Source of the DNA: Syncephalis fuscata
Taxonomy: Eukaryota > Zoopagomycota > Zoopagomycetes > Zoopagales > Piptocephalidaceae
Length of the DNA stretch: 64,000 nt
NCBI GenBank assembly: GCA_025786725.1
Contig: JAHLTZ010000044.1
Span: 62,001 to 126,000 of the forward strand
Direction: 5' to 3'
Numbering within the stretch: the first letter of the stretch is position 1; every line of letters starts with the position of its first letter. The translations under genes and the position numbers were made by a program. The notes beneath the pieces were generated by a model. It ran no database searches. It worked only from the letters and a program-made list of their open reading frames with translations, and had not been told where the DNA came from. This document shows positions 16,013 through 29,126 of the stretch, piece after piece.

Positions 16013-16542
16013 CAATAAATATTGGTGGTATGTATCATGATGCTTAGAACTAAAGCCATGACAGAATACATAGATGAAGATGTGCCAAAATATACTATCT
16101 AATAAACGTACTTGATCTATATACATATATACATGTATAATATAATATAAAATATTACATATTTATGCTAATAAAGCAACATCACTTTTGCAATCTACAC
16201 GTTTACTTGATTTCATATACTACAGCTCGTGGTAAGTCATGTATTTACCAAACCACGCCACAAGTATTATAGGCTACTATAAACTAATGTTTACAATCCT
16301 TAAATTCTATACGTATGATTTTTGACAATATTCGTAGCTTGTAGCGCAGTATATAATATTAATAGGCTATTTAAACAATAGATTATTGATGTATTTTGTT
16401 TGTAAAGCTTTATTCCTAATTAAAACAGTTGTGCTGGCTGCGTCATTCTAATGCCGATTTAAGGCAAGATATGCCATGAACGTATTTTTGTTACAACTCA
16501 GCTTTGTGGCCACAAAGGCAAAATTGTTTTATTTCCCTTACA
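16013..16542. other. AT-rich spacer
   Basis: Spacer between two + strand genes. No open frame or RNA gene of note. TA-rich microsatellite-like stretch at about 16118-16150. Confidence 0.55.
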
Positions 16543-18173
16543 ATGTCTTTCCAAACTACAAACGCGCCTCCAAACAAATGGCTACTAGTCGAAATAATCC
16601 ATCGTATTGCTTTATTTAGTGAGGGTAATGCTGTAGCAGCACTATCACGTACATGCACTTGGCTACGAGCTTGTATCGTGGATTATGACAATCTTTGGTA
16701 CCACTTGTATCAATACGATTTTCCTCTTAACATGGATCAGAAAATCAACTGGATACAATGGCAATTGGAAGAAGAACATGCTTTATCAAAGCTATCAAAC
16801 AACAAAAACAGCACAAACAATAGTGGGATAAACAATCGTACCTGGCTACAACGATATAATCAGCGTAATAAATTAAAATCAAATTGGCTTCGAAATCGGC
16901 CAACATGGACTATTGATCTATTAAATACTGAAGAACATACGCTAGCTGGTGTCAATTTCGACGAATTTAGCTGTATAAGCACCTGTCCTGGCTGGGCTAT
17001 TCTGGCAAACAAAATCGATCATCCAGTATACTTGGTTGAACTTTCGGCAAAAAAATCGCATAAAATACACAAGCTAGAATGGCGAGAAAATAAGATAGAT
17101 TTGTTTTATAGCGCAGCATTTATTTATGACCACCAAGGACGATATGGTACTAAGGAGTATTTTAAAAATACTGAGCAAACAAAGCGTGGTGTTTTCCTAG
17201 CAATACACACGTATAATGATCAGTATTTTCCGTCAAAGTTGCAACTATGGAGAGTGTGCAATCAAGAGCTGGTGCGCGTTATTAGCTGGGATGGAGGCTA
17301 TAGTACTAGAATTGTTGATTCTTTTTGATTTTATATCCCAAATTTGAGGAATATCTTCCAGAAGAGCAGCCTCCACATGGCGTGATAAAGCTATTTAGCA
17401 ATATCTTCTCGACACCACAGTCTGAACTGCAACCTATAACAATTTCAAAAAAGTCCCACAATGAAACATTTGCTATACTTACTGTAAACGATAGTTCTGT
17501 AAACTTGCTAAGATACGACTATGTAGCAAATCCGATTGTATATGAAATAGTCCAAGCATCGACTGATACGGCATCAAATATTGCAATTGACAATGAACCA
17601 CCATTGACAACCATTGGGTCAGGAAGCTTTTCTCTTCCTGATGGTATATCATCGTTTTTCTCAAAATATTACCAAGTGGATCAAGATAGATTTTTATTTT
17701 ATAGAAAGGTTTATATTGCGCAACAAAACAACAACACAGGCGGGAATGCGCTGTGGAGATATTGCCTAGTTCTTATTTCGATAGAAAATGGAATAATGTG
17801 GAACTACAGCTATCTTGGACCTATACTCAACAATCCAGTTGTACTACTCGAGTATAATTTAATAGCTATTTTATCTGCAAAGCAATCTTTATTAGAAGTT
17901 ATTTCATTATCAGATGGAAAGGTGCTAAGACGAATAGATATCAATGAATTGAATGGCAGAAATGTTCAATTTGAACAGCTCATCGATACATTAATTGTTG
18001 GTGCCAGCTGTAAAGCAAACCAATACTACATTGTTGATGTAGTAACTGGCCAAAAAGGCATTTATACGTTTTCAACACCAGATACCAGGATGGCCACCTT
18101 TACTCCTGGCCATATGTTGGTTAAAAGCAATGAAATATTCCAGATTATAAGCTTTGTGCCTGAATTTATTTAG
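16543..18173 (+). CDS. F-box-like protein (frame break in the middle)
   Basis: Start ATG at 16543 (MSFQTTNAPPNKW). The N-terminal 50 residues resemble an F-box: LLVEIIHRIALFSEGNAVAA, then LSRTCTWLRACIVDYDNLWY. F-box proteins usually recruit substrates to SCF ubiquitin ligases. The rest (about 480 residues) is rich in beta-type sequence and shows no repeat that I can name. Frame 1 ends at TGA 17326-17328; the protein continues in another frame from the same point. The junction is a run of five T (17322-17326); six T would join the halves, and the total then equals 544 codons including stop. The intronless structure contrasts with most neighbours. F-box call is by pattern only. Confidence 0.6.
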
Positions 18174-18366
18174 TATTTAACAAACTTTAACACGACACTA
18201 GCATGAATTAAATATCGTAGTTTTTTAAATAATCAAGCTCGTATTAGTAAAACAAACAAATAGTATTGTATGCCAAATAGTTTATTAGGGATATTCCAGC
18301 AAGTGTATCTAACAGTTGCTTGCTGCACGACAGACCGTGGATGTTTTGCCCAAACAATAATAGCCA

Positions 18367-19654
18367 TTAGAACTTGAAAACGTGTTCTTTATCGTAGCCC
18401 ATCGATTTTAAGGCACCGCCGACTTCGCCCTGGGTGTAGTTAGGACCTTTAGGACCAGATACACTTTCAAGCATTGGTGGTGGACCGCAAATCATGACGA
18501 TATTACCTTCGGTTGGTGCTGGCATCGTCTCTTTGATCATCGTTGTGTTGACAAATCCCTTATAGTGTTTCCATTCGCCAACAGGCTTGTCTACAGTGTA
18601 GTATAAGCTAAGACGGTCGGGATATTTGGTGGCCATAGCTTCCAAGACGTCGCGGGCTAAGATATCATCTTCAGTTACATTGGCGAAAAGTAAAGATAGC
18701 TTCGTTTTATCCTCGGGGTTCTCGAGTACTTTACGGGCCACTTGGATCATTGGTGTAATACCTAGTGCACATTTTTATAAATGACTAACTCCTTTAACTT
18801 ATTTACAATCACTTACCGGTGCCACCTGGTTAATTACAGTTCCATTGATTCATGATTATTAGTAATTATTTATTGTTTTACTATTTTTACTTACCAGCAA
18901 TCAAGCCAATGTGCTTATATTTATTGGCCTCATAAGGGAACTTTGGAATTGGACCTAGAATGCATGATTGTTATAATAAATAATATTGATAGTCAACCAC
19001 GTCCTACCTTTCATTTCAAGGCTGTCTCCTGGCTTTAGATTGAACAAAGCTGGTGTAAACTGGCCATCTGGCAAATAAACGAAATGCATTAGCGTAAATT
19101 CAATTAATATTTGTCAAAATACACTTACCAGCATAGCTTTTAATAATAAAGTCAACATGGCCCGTGTCTTCTTCACGAGAGATAGGTGTGTAGGACGAAT
19201 GATATAGTCGCCTTCTTTGCCTCCTTTCTTGGGCAGACGAGCCACAATACAGGATGCAACCTTAAGACCAAATGCTTGATCTGGAGAATCAAGTTGGAAG
19301 CGGAACAGACGAGTGTTGTGCGTGATATCCTTGATTTCAGAAAGCTGGAATGCGCGGAACTGGTCGGCATTCAATGCACTAGGCGGTGCTTTAGCTGACT
19401 TTGTATTTTTAACTGCACCCTGAGTGGAATAGTAGTAGTAATAGCCTATTAATTATAGTCAGCTATCTGTAAATTAGGCAGATACAGTTGCTAGACTTAC
19501 CGGCGCCTGCAAGACCAGCTAAGCCAGCAAGAATCATACCGCTATTACCACCTGAAGTCTTACCGCTAGCCGAGCTGTAAAAACGAGGAGTGGCAGCATG
19601 TGCCATACGGGTGCTCGAGAGACGAGTCGCGTGCAATAGACTAGTACGGAACAT
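18367..19654 (-). CDS. MCR1: Mitochondrial NADH-cytochrome b5 reductase
   Basis: FAD/NADH flavoprotein that reduces cytochrome b5, here with an N-terminal mitochondrial presequence (MFRTSLLHATRLSSTRMAHA) and a Gly/Ala/Leu-rich anchor. Landmarks: the FAD motif RPYTPIS, the NADH motif GGTGITPM, CGPPPML and the C-terminal EHVFKF. Exons: 19654-19501, 19412-19129, 19067-19008, 18954-18895, a 9-nt exon 18825-18817, and 18761-18367. The RPYTP motif is split by a one-base deletion next to 19192/19193. Adding that base makes the exons sum to 963 nt (320 residues), the normal size. The 9-nt exon supplies the GGT of the NADH motif. Confidence 0.92.
18817..18825 (-). other. 9-nt microexon of MCR1
   Basis: The minus strand reads AACCAG|GTGGCACCG|GTAAGTG. 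Without this exon the protein would read IAGITPM; with it the invariant IAGGTGITPM motif is restored and the length is right. Flanking introns are 69 and 55 bp. Confidence 0.85.
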
Positions 19655-20915
19655 TTTAATATAGTCAGTTGTTTAGTATCAATAAGCTGGTTGTGTAATG
19701 CAAAGAAGAGTGATGACGCAACTATGAACTTGCTTATGGGCTGAATATCAAAAGTTGTAATTTTTAATTATAGTTTTAATCCATTTACTATTTCATTTTA
19801 ATACGTTCTATTGTAATGATGACTTATTGAATCAATTAATTTTTATTCTTTAATGCATCACTTTGCTTTTAATTGTTCTATAATAATGAGTGTTCAAGGA
19901 TCAAATGACTTTAATTATATTAATTTAAGCTTTGATATATTGATTAATACTGAACATGTTTTATAATAATGAGTAGTTTTTGTTATCAACCGACATCAGT
20001 ATTTAATTCACTCATATTAACAATGCAACATACAGTCTATGTCATTACATTTCCTTTCTCTTTCTTTACACCTGATAGTATATATCCATTGCATATACTT
20101 GTACACTCTATATATCATATATATATATAGTCCAGTAGTTGATTGATTACCAGTCAAATGCAAACACTATTTACACTATGTTCTTGCATTGCTCTTCTTT
20201 AATCTTTTTACGAATTATTTTCACCACTCCAATCATTGGTGCTAACACTTTATTGGCACGATCTATAATAGAAATTTATGGCAAACTAAAGAATACAGTG
20301 ATTTTGGCAGTATATAGATTGTATACAGTACTAAAATTAATAATTGTTAAAATTGTGACAGCTTATGATATATGCTGTGCTACAAGTTGTAGCATTTTAA
20401 GGGCATCTGATCACATATAGACTATATTCTAGTATATGTGCTAATATATATAGTTGTAATCAGTGGTGAGTAATATTAAATTGGTAACTACTGTAGTTTA
20501 TTGTTATAGGTATAATTAATAGATAAACGATACCAAGAATAATGTTAATCCGTATTATTACTACTATTATAAAGTATTTAATAGAACGAATGTCTAGTAC
20601 AAATACACAAATGTTATTACATTTAGTTATTTAACTACCATTATTACTAATGTCATGTTATTATTTTAAATGACTGAAAGTGCCACACTTAAATTTCTTT
20701 TTCTGTTGTCCAAGTTGTTTCGTTCTTTACTCTGCTGTCACTTTCATGATCATTTCAACATATGGTATGACTAAAAAGTGATATCTATCTTATCCGTGTT
20801 TTATCTATATTCTACTTTATTTTGTTTAATAACATGTAGAAATAAAGTAGTTATTTCATTATCAATTAATAGATGTTTTTACTAATGATTTGATAGTTTA
20901 TTAAAAGTGGAATGA
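19655..20915. other. Repeat-bearing spacer
   Basis: AT-rich DNA between MCR1 and KNL1. It holds a diverged copy of repeat family R1 (about 19890-20430) and a short remnant of family R2 (about 20578-20640, with the word ATAGAACGAATG). No host gene seen. Confidence 0.55.
19890..20430 (+). repeat. Repeat family R1, copy A (diverged)
   Basis: Shares with copy B (30880 onward) the order TCAAATGACTTTAATT, then CATTTCCTTTCTCTTTCTTT, ATATCCATTGCATATACTTG, GCAAACACTATTTACACTATG and TTGCATTGCTCTTCTTTAAT. After about 20240 the match fades. The 94-codon open frame at 20139-20420 begins with the same LHCSSLI words as the frames in copies B and C but diverges. Confidence 0.75.
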
Positions 20916-23900
20916 TTAATTTACATGTGAATGCACCGTGTCCATGATTCGTGTCAATTGTCGACACATTATTGGAGATGTCAACGATGACTGTTGTTCA
21001 TCTATTAACTGTGCAATTAAAGATGAGCTAGCATGGCTATGTTAACTAGTCTATTAAATATATATTTACTATTTACTTACTCTATGGAACAGATATCTGG
21101 CAGCACCTTCCATTGAGGCGTGGCTGTTGGCTTCAACGGTAGGGCAACACTAAACTGAAGACCCACATGGATCTTGCCAGTCGAGTCCATTGTACGGGCT
21201 GAGACTAGACAACAACCAGTATCTGGCGCAATTTCAACTTGTTCAACTTGATGGCGTATGTTTAGCGCAATTATGTCATCCACAAATAGATCAAATTGCA
21301 TTAGAGAATGTAGTACATCTTGCAGCGACTATAGTTGCAATTTAACGGTTAGTGGTATTTAATTTAGACACCGTATTTAACTTGCCTGCTTCAAATTTCT
21401 AGTTTTGAATTTGGCAATAATACCATTAGGCATTATAGAACGAAGCTTATAGTAGGTTAGAATGGGTTGTAACTTGATGTTGATGGCTACTTACTGCTGA
21501 CCAGCATGGTGTGCGCGTAAATTGATCTTCTTTAGGAGTGCAAGTAATATTAAACTTCTTGTAATCGACTATTAATTGGTATCGATCTTGATAGGATAGA
21601 ATCATCATATTCACGTCCATCTTTTCAAAATGACATCCAAATGCGCTAGTGACCAATTCGTAAGTGGCTAACAATACACATATTAGTCAAGATGAATATT
21701 AATAGAATGGCATTACCTTGTGCTTCATCCAAGTCCTGTTTAGAGGCGTGACGAGCTGTGGAACAGGTGGCTTTTGCCATAGCAATTGCCTAATATAGAT
21801 AATAAAATAAGATATCGATTGCATTATATTTCGTGACTTACCTGGCGAGCAGCTTGCATCTTCTGACGAACACGCTCCAATTCTGTGGATAAAGATTGTT
21901 TGTCCGTTTTGATCTTGGCCAAATTATTGCGGAAACTCGTTAATTGCAGACTATTGATCGTCAAATTAATATAATTTACAATACATTATACAATACCGAC
22001 TTTTGTTCTTCAATAGCTTCCTTCAACTGGGCAATTTGTTCAGCATCACATTGGTCTAATTCCTCTTTTCTGTAATAAAAATGTCTATTAGACATAATAG
22101 TGGCCAATATACTGTGTATTTACCTTGCTTTAGCCTTATTCAGTCTTTCTTGAATTTCTTTGTGACGTTGCTTGATATCCGGAAGTACTGGGCTTAATCG
22201 CTGCTGAATGTCCTTTAGCAATTTCTCATCCTATTTAAAATCAATATCAAATAAAGTGCGTGTTATGATTACTAACATGGTTCAGATTCTCCAGATGTTC
22301 TTGCAATGTAGATGCCACAGGAGTAAGAAGCTGTCCTCGCCATTGATATAATGTCTGCATTGTCTGTGCCTTTGCATATGCCTTGTTAAGCTTGAATTGT
22401 CTCTATTGTTGTCGTTAATTAGAGGTGTTAGTAGCTAATGGTTATTGAAATGTGTTTATATACCTCAAGTGCAGAGCGGCTGTCTCTTGAGCTAGTCATG
22501 TACTGCTTAATAATTTGCGGATTATTGGCCGAAAGATGCGCTTCTATCTTTACATTGCTGGCCTTTGTATTTTCGATAAATACTTGGAATTCCGTGCAAT
22601 ACTATGGGCTGCTTGTTAGTGTCAAGTATTATTCGTCACATCTACCTACAAATTCAAACAACTCAGCCAGTGGAGTGACGGTAATCAATGAAATCACTCG
22701 ATCGGACGGTGTTGGTTTTGCGTTGATCGTTTCGGGCATTAACGTCAATCGACGATGTGTAGTTGTAAGATCGTCCATAAAATTGATACCGGCCAAAGTC
22801 AAGAAATCACTGATGGAAATCTTGGTCAAGTCATGCTATAGCATATCACTATTAATACACTATTATCTAACACTAGATTAACTTACAGTGTTATTGGTGG
22901 TCATCAACGATGATTTTTCAGCGTGGATAGTTGAAGTGTCATTTGATAGTATAGGAGCAGTAATATTAAAAAGATCATCTTGCTCTCCCGCCAATACAGC
23001 ATTCAATGCTTGGGTCACATTGTCCATGGTCTCAGTTCGCGATTGGTCAAATTGGAATAGCTGTGTACTAGTGAGGTCATTTTGCTCCAGTCCCATTGAA
23101 GCTAACAAACACAGTTAGTAGATATAACTAAATATAGTAGTCACTTACATAGATTAGCATTGGATTGTGCTATAATTGAGTTTCTCATTGAATAAGAGGC
23201 TGAAAGTCTTCCAGCAATGGCAGATCGTAATTGAGCACTGCCAGGTGTCCGAGCACGCCGTTCTAACGTGCGTGGACTGCGTAGTTCAACCTTGCGAGGA
23301 CGAGCTGGTGTCAATCGACCAGGTGTTCCCATACGAAGTGTTTCTCTTATATCAGCGGTAATACGACGGCTACGTGGAGTAACTGTACGACTTGGTGCCA
23401 ATGGTTGTGGCGATTCACTAATGGCGTCAAGTTGTATTAGATTAGAAGTATTCGATAGTGCCATTGGCTCGTTTTTAGCGACTATAGCACTACTATTCAA
23501 AGCTAATGTCGCTTTAGATTTAGATGGTGTTTGCATAGTAACATCCATTGGGTCAGCTATTGTTTTATTAGGAGACAATTCTTGTGACATTGCTGGCATG
23601 CTATCTTGCATTGTAGTTGAATGGAATTGCTGTGGTGTGGGCTGACTATTTGGTAATGGTATGTTGATGATTGTACTAGGTGCTTCCAATGGTAAACTAC
23701 TTATTATACTTTCTTCGGTTGGCCAAATATTTGTTAGTTCAGTGTTGTTGTTTTGATCTTCTTCAGCAGTATTCAAGTCCAATGGGAATGTTACCAATTG
23801 TTGTTGTTGCTGCTGCAATGGCTGTTCAAACATTTCCTCTTCCTCTTCTTCATGGTCATCAGGTATAATTCCATTACCAACGCATCGTGTCAAATCCATG

Positions 23901-25632
23901 GTCATACTATCTGGGGTGGGTGGAGTGCTGGATGCGCCCATCCATACATCGTTTAATGGCTTGGGCTTTGTTGTAATACCACCAGCACAACGAGTCATAT
24001 CCATAGTTATATCTTCATCCATGTTAGTCGTAACATCATGTATATTAAGATGCTGAGTATCGGTTGGCGTTGGACGCAATGCTTCAGCGTTATTGGCCAT
24101 ATCCATAGTTGCTGGCTGTGGTGCATTTGGTATAAATTGGACTTCTGTATTGCCACGAATACCACCGACACAGCGTGTAAAATCCATTGTATTTTCAATC
24201 TGCATAGTATCTTCATCAATTAAAGCATTTTGATATTGATCTATAATGCCACCAACACATTGAGTTGTTTCCATGGCCAAATCCTGGAATTCATCAGTAT
24301 CAAAAATAGATGTCTTTTCATCGCTTTCTTCTTTAACGGTGTCAACTAACAATGGCTGGGTTGGATTAGTCGCCTGGTTGTTATCGCTTGTAGATTGGCG
24401 TAGCGGTGATTGTTTAGCCAATCGACTTGGTGATCCTATTGCTCGCAATCTCATTAAAGTTGATGATACGCCCATAGACGAACGTCGGTTTGTTAATGGC
24501 GCTAATTACATAGTAATGTATTAATATTAACACTTATAATATCTACTATTAGCTAGTTACTTACAATTTTCATTAATGGCTGTAAATGGCGAATCCATTG
24601 ACATATCACTGTTAAATGACATATCTAAATATTCTTGATTTTCTTGCTTGCCAGTGAATGCTGCTTCTGATGGTGTGCTACTAGCTGATGATGAGCTAGT
24701 AAGTTGATTAACCTGCACTTCATATCTAGACAAATGCCATTTATGTTAACATATGCTTATAGTTTTAGCTGCATCGACTTACTCTTCTTGCCAAGCAGAT
24801 GTATGCTCAAATGAAGCTGTGTCGCTTGCTCGCGAGCCAATGGATAATGTACCGGTAACATCTTCGTTGATAGATAGATGTAGATTAAACTCGTCATTGG
24901 CGTCCAAATCGTTGGCATCAGTATTCAAATTTGGCATACTAAATGCATTTGTTTGAAAGCTAGCGTCGGAGGAAAACGACATTTGCGGTGAGCCAAAAGA
25001 GTCGCGCTTATTGCTGCTAAATGATACAGCCTTTTGCTTGGATTTTGGCGTATCTACTCGATCAATTACGCTGACGATATGCAAAGTTAATAATACACCT
25101 GGCCTGCCATCGTTACTTACCGAACACGGGCTGTAGTGGCAAAGCTAACCCGTCTACCAAGCGATTTACGCGATAAACGCCGTTCCAAATTGCTAAAATT
25201 AATTGGTTAATCAATGTCTATTTATTCTCATTATCAATATTTACGTCATGTTCATTGTCTTGGACTCATCGTAGGTGCCGGTAGTATCCTGACTATCACC
25301 GTAGAACTGGGAAAGATTGATAGGAACAGTCATATTGTGCAGTGGCGATTTAAGAATGCCACGTAACGGCGCCTTCTTTAGTTTGGAAGGTGTACCCAAT
25401 ATACGTGGGCCATTCTCTTTGTTATCCGATTTACCAATAGATAGACGCTATAGAATGCATATATTCATCGCATTAATAAACATTGCCGTTTAACTAAGTC
25501 GCTGTCTAAAGCATCTTGCTGTATCAGTCTACTTGCCTCCGAACGACGACGTTCTGTCGAATTACTTGACGCGCCTTCTGCCTGCTTCTGTCGTACATAA
25601 AGCGACGATTCAAGGCTTTTCCTTCGTGTCAT
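20916..25632 (-). CDS. SPC7: Kinetochore scaffold KNL1/Spc7
   Basis: Outer-kinetochore scaffold that binds Bub3-Bub1 and PP1 and joins microtubule attachment to the spindle checkpoint. N-terminal region has basic ILGTPSKLKKAPLRGILKS and a PP1-docking RVSF (codons at 25141-25152). The large exon 24475-23141 carries four MELT-like repeats: METTQCVGGI, MDFTRCVGGI, MDMTRCAGGI and MDLTRCVGNGI. Toward the C-terminus lies the Spc7 signature ISDFLTLAGINFMDDLTTTHR (about 22740-22820), a coiled-coil rich in Lys, Glu and Gln (about 22300-21850) and an RWD-like end. At least ten exons; last exon ends with TAA at 20916. Divergent from the Derlin gene, 340 bp apart. Individual splice sites in the C-terminal half were not all checked. 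Confidence 0.9.
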
Positions 25633-25972
25633 TTTGCACTAGGGAAGCTAATCAATAAAATGAATAAACAAAAAAATAGTGACTGATAGACGACTATAAG
25701 TTTAGGAAATAGAAGAAATCGGAGAATGCGCGTGTGCGCGTCATTTCTCAGTCATCAAAATCATTTGTAAACATTGGACTAAAACTGCCACTTTAAAACT
25801 GGCAGATTTGGTTATCAATGTATTCAATAATAATGATGACTATTGTTACAATTACGAGTAAAGCACTGACTCATAGAGAAATACACCTGCTACTCACTCG
25901 TCCACCAACCAACCAAACTCTACACTTGCTACTTATTACAACTTGCTATGCTTCTGTCGTCACCTATTCGCC
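25633..25972. promoter_or_regulatory. Divergent promoter, KNL1 / Derlin
   Basis: 340 bp between two divergent ATGs. Contains alternating GC-rich word GCGCGTGTGCGCGTC at 25727-25741 and an AT-rich stretch. No specific factor site is assigned. Confidence 0.45.
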
Positions 25973-27156
25973 ATGGCTTTTCCACTTGAACAATGGTATC
26001 TAGAGATTCCGCCGGTGACGCGTTGCTTCATCACACTGTCCAGTGTAATAACACTTGCCACAGTAGGTGATGGGCGGTTGACATGCACGCTTTCTAACTG
26101 CTTGTATACTTGTAGCAATTGAAGCTTGTGCGATGGTATCACCTTTACTATACGCATGACCTTGTTTTTAGGCAGGGCGAGGTAAGTACGCGTGTCTGTA
26201 GCTAGTAGCTTTTATTTAAATGGATATTGTACTGATAAACTATATGTATACACTAATACAAGTATTGGCGATTACTGACTAATTTTGCTTATTTTGGACC
26301 ACTGTCGTTGGACTGGTTCTTTCATATGTATTTCATGTAAGACAAATAAGCAGATATTTACATGTTTATGCCTACAGCAATGAATAAATATAGGATTCGA
26401 TATAGTCGAATGTTGGAGGAAGGATCTTTTCGCAATCGAAAGGCCGATTATGGTGGATGCTGTTCATTTCAGCTGTTCTACTATTGGTAAGGTCTTTATA
26501 AGTGATTAGATGGGCGGTAACAGCTATAATAATACAAATGTTAATATTAATTAATACTTTATCAATATCAGCTATTAGCGCCATTTGCTGCGTCCCCATT
26601 TCTTGGCTCCACGCTGGCATATGTACTGGTCTACGTGTGGTCACGACGTGAGCCGTGGGTAAGATTAAACTTTTTAGGTTTACTTGTCTTTCGCGCACCT
26701 TTCTTGCCTTGGGTGTTATTAGGATTCTCAGCTGTACTGGGTGGCGGTTTTCCTATAGGACATTCGATTGGTATTGCCATCGGGCATATCTACTATTTTC
26801 TTGAAGATGTATGGCCACGTGAAGGTGGCCATCGATGGCTAGCAACACCCAGCTTAGTGTAAGTGATTATTACAGTAATAAGAGTGTTATAATAACCAGT
26901 ACTTTATACATTGCCACTTAGTTACTGGCTACTTAACGATCGTCCTAATGCTCATGATGATGATGCTACACTTTATGTGCCATCAAACGAAGCCGAAGAT
27001 GAGAGTAGCGATGAAGATACAAGTGATGTGGAACTGTTAAATGCCGAAGACGAGTTTGCACCACCATCAGCTGCAGCTGGAGCGGCAATGGCGTCATCGG
27101 CGGCGGCGGAAGATGACCGAGAATGGACTCGGGTAACACGTCCTCACGAGGACTGA
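25973..27156 (+). CDS. DER1: Derlin (ER-associated degradation membrane protein)
   Basis: Rhomboid pseudoprotease of the ER membrane, part of the ERAD retrotranslocation machinery. Landmarks: [17 protein letters not shown] at the start, [15 protein letters not shown], the family signature [12 protein letters not shown] and [14 protein letters not shown]. Exons: 25973-26062, 26116-26181, 26263-26336, 26394-26486, 26572-26858 and 26922-27156. After RNRKAD the frame is lost at about 26446-26449 (GATTATGG; GATTTATGG would give [13 protein letters not shown], a TM helix). With one added T the exons total 846 nt, 281 residues. The tail is acidic and Ala-rich (DDATLYV to TRPHED); I do not see a clear p97-binding SHP motif. 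Could be Der1 or Dfm1 type. Confidence 0.9.
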
Positions 27157-29126
27157 GTGTCACCGAATTAAAATAAATCATATTTTTATCGTTAATATTT
27201 TACACGTTTAGTTAATACATGTACAGTATACAACAAATGACAATTGTAAAGCTGGGTATAGTAGTTTTATTATATTTGTGAAGCGCGTAAAAGAAGATTT
27301 TTAAACTGTAATATAGAAATGCACAAGACCATTGGCATGTAATCATTTATATTTGCACAATATGTATCAGATTAAATAAATTGCAATGAGATTTACTTGA
27401 GAATTCAAAAAAATGATTTACGTTTAAAATGCAAACTGGTGAAATATACAGTAGAAAAGAGCAAAGAAGGCAGCTAACAAAAAGGTAACAGGCATATGGC
27501 CAACACAATAATCGCACTAGTAACTATGCACATACAGCATTATCAACAGTGGCGGATCGTACTGCTAGTATAGTCGCTGAACAAGTTTTCAGCACTAGTA
27601 AAGCAGCTGTACATGATGGCTGTGGTGGCTATATGCTGCCAGATCCGTTTTATACTTTGATTTGCTATAGATCCTGCTGCAGATCGTACTAACAGTAGCT
27701 TGTACAGTCTTGACAATAGCATATTGCACTGTTACTGTTGAGATTGCAGAGCTGTTGCCAGATGACCTGCAATTGCGATCAATAGTAACAACACAGCATA
27801 CAACGAGATTTCACAGCATATGCTCAAAATAACATAAAAACAAGTTGGAAATGCACCTACCGCGTTAATAAGGCTGCCAATACCAATGACCGGAGTGAAT
27901 AAGGTGATTTGCAAAGGTCGGATTAAAGAAGAGCAATGCAAGGGCATAGTGTAAATAGTGTTTGCACTTGACTAGTAGTCAGGCAACTACTGACACTATT
28001 TAGGTAGCATATATGGAGTGTACAAGTATATGCAATGGATATATGCTGTCAGGTGTAAAGAAAGAGAAAGGAAATGTGATGACGTAGATTGTGATCTGTA
28101 GATTTGTCAGTCAATATTTATAAGCAGCCGAGTTTAATTCATTAATAAATGGAGTGTGAAATAATAAAAGTCATCTACCCAACATGTCGGCATATCATAG
28201 AACATATTAATAGTAAATGAATAAATACATTAAGAATAAAAGTTATTTTGCCCTCAAAAACACTCATTATTATAGAACAGACTATCAATAAAAAATAAAT
28301 GTAATAAGAGAATAGGTAACAAACAATAAAGACACATATAATCATAGAACAATGCCACCAATAAAATAATACAGGATGAATCAACTAATGGTGATTACAG
28401 TTACTATGATACAGTACATCACGATGTACCTTATACAAACTTAAACACAGTAACAGTTAACAACTTTCAACAGAAAACGTAATTGTCTCTCTAGATTTCA
28501 CATACTATATTATATGCCTCAATAGCTATGGCTGCTGAGGGCTCAGGGCATATTAAAAACGACAAGAACAACGACTAAAACATTGCTTTCAACATCCAGA
28601 ATAGAGGCGAGTTTGCAAATATAAAAATGCTGAATGATTTATCTCAACTCCGAAAACATTTTCTATCTAATTAATACGAACATTCGATTTTAAATGCCGA
28701 GCCTATCAACACTCCTGTTGAAGTGAGAAAAGAGGAGTGTAATAGGCCAGAATTAAGCATGCAGTTCAACATAACAGGTTATGCTATAAACGAGTCACAA
28801 TCCCTTGTCCCCTTTGAACCCAGCGCATTACGCCTTTTCCCACGACATTAATATAAATCCATTGCTTTGGCATTATATATTTTGCTTTCCACCTAAGCCT
28901 GTCCGTGTCTTTAACGACTACTTTTTCCTTACTTTATTTGATTAACGAATTCGTTTTTTGCCGTTATTTATCGTTATCTATCGTGGGTTGTTTATTATTA
29001 TATCACATAACTGGTTGAGCCATTTCTAGGCAACACTTTATTTGTGACCGCTGCCTATTTTGATCCATTACCTATCATGCGATTAGTCAACGCCACACCT
29101 AGCTTGACCTACATCATCCCGTTGAC
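27157..29126. other. Spacer with inverted R1 copy and permease upstream region
   Basis: Derlin 3' end, then repeat R1 copy C (about 27540-28345), then about 780 bp upstream of the permease. The last part (28780-29126) is less AT-rich and pyrimidine-rich, as expected for a promoter and leader. No other gene seen. Confidence 0.55.
27540..28345 (-). repeat. Repeat family R1, copy C (inverted)
   Basis: Reverse complement of copy B. By eye, 27602-28092 matches 31016-31505 with only a few differences, including a 71-codon open frame at 27947-27732 (MPLHCSSLIRPLQITLFTPV...) that differs from that of copy B at a single residue (Leu for Pro). The outer part (28093-28345) matches copies D and E better, including CTACCCAACATGTCGG. 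Confidence 0.88.

Noticed and set aside
17322-17328. Programmed frameshift at the T5 run of the F-box-like gene
   Set aside because: Many unrelated genes in the window show the same kind of one-base loss at homopolymers, with no shared slippery heptamer or downstream structure.
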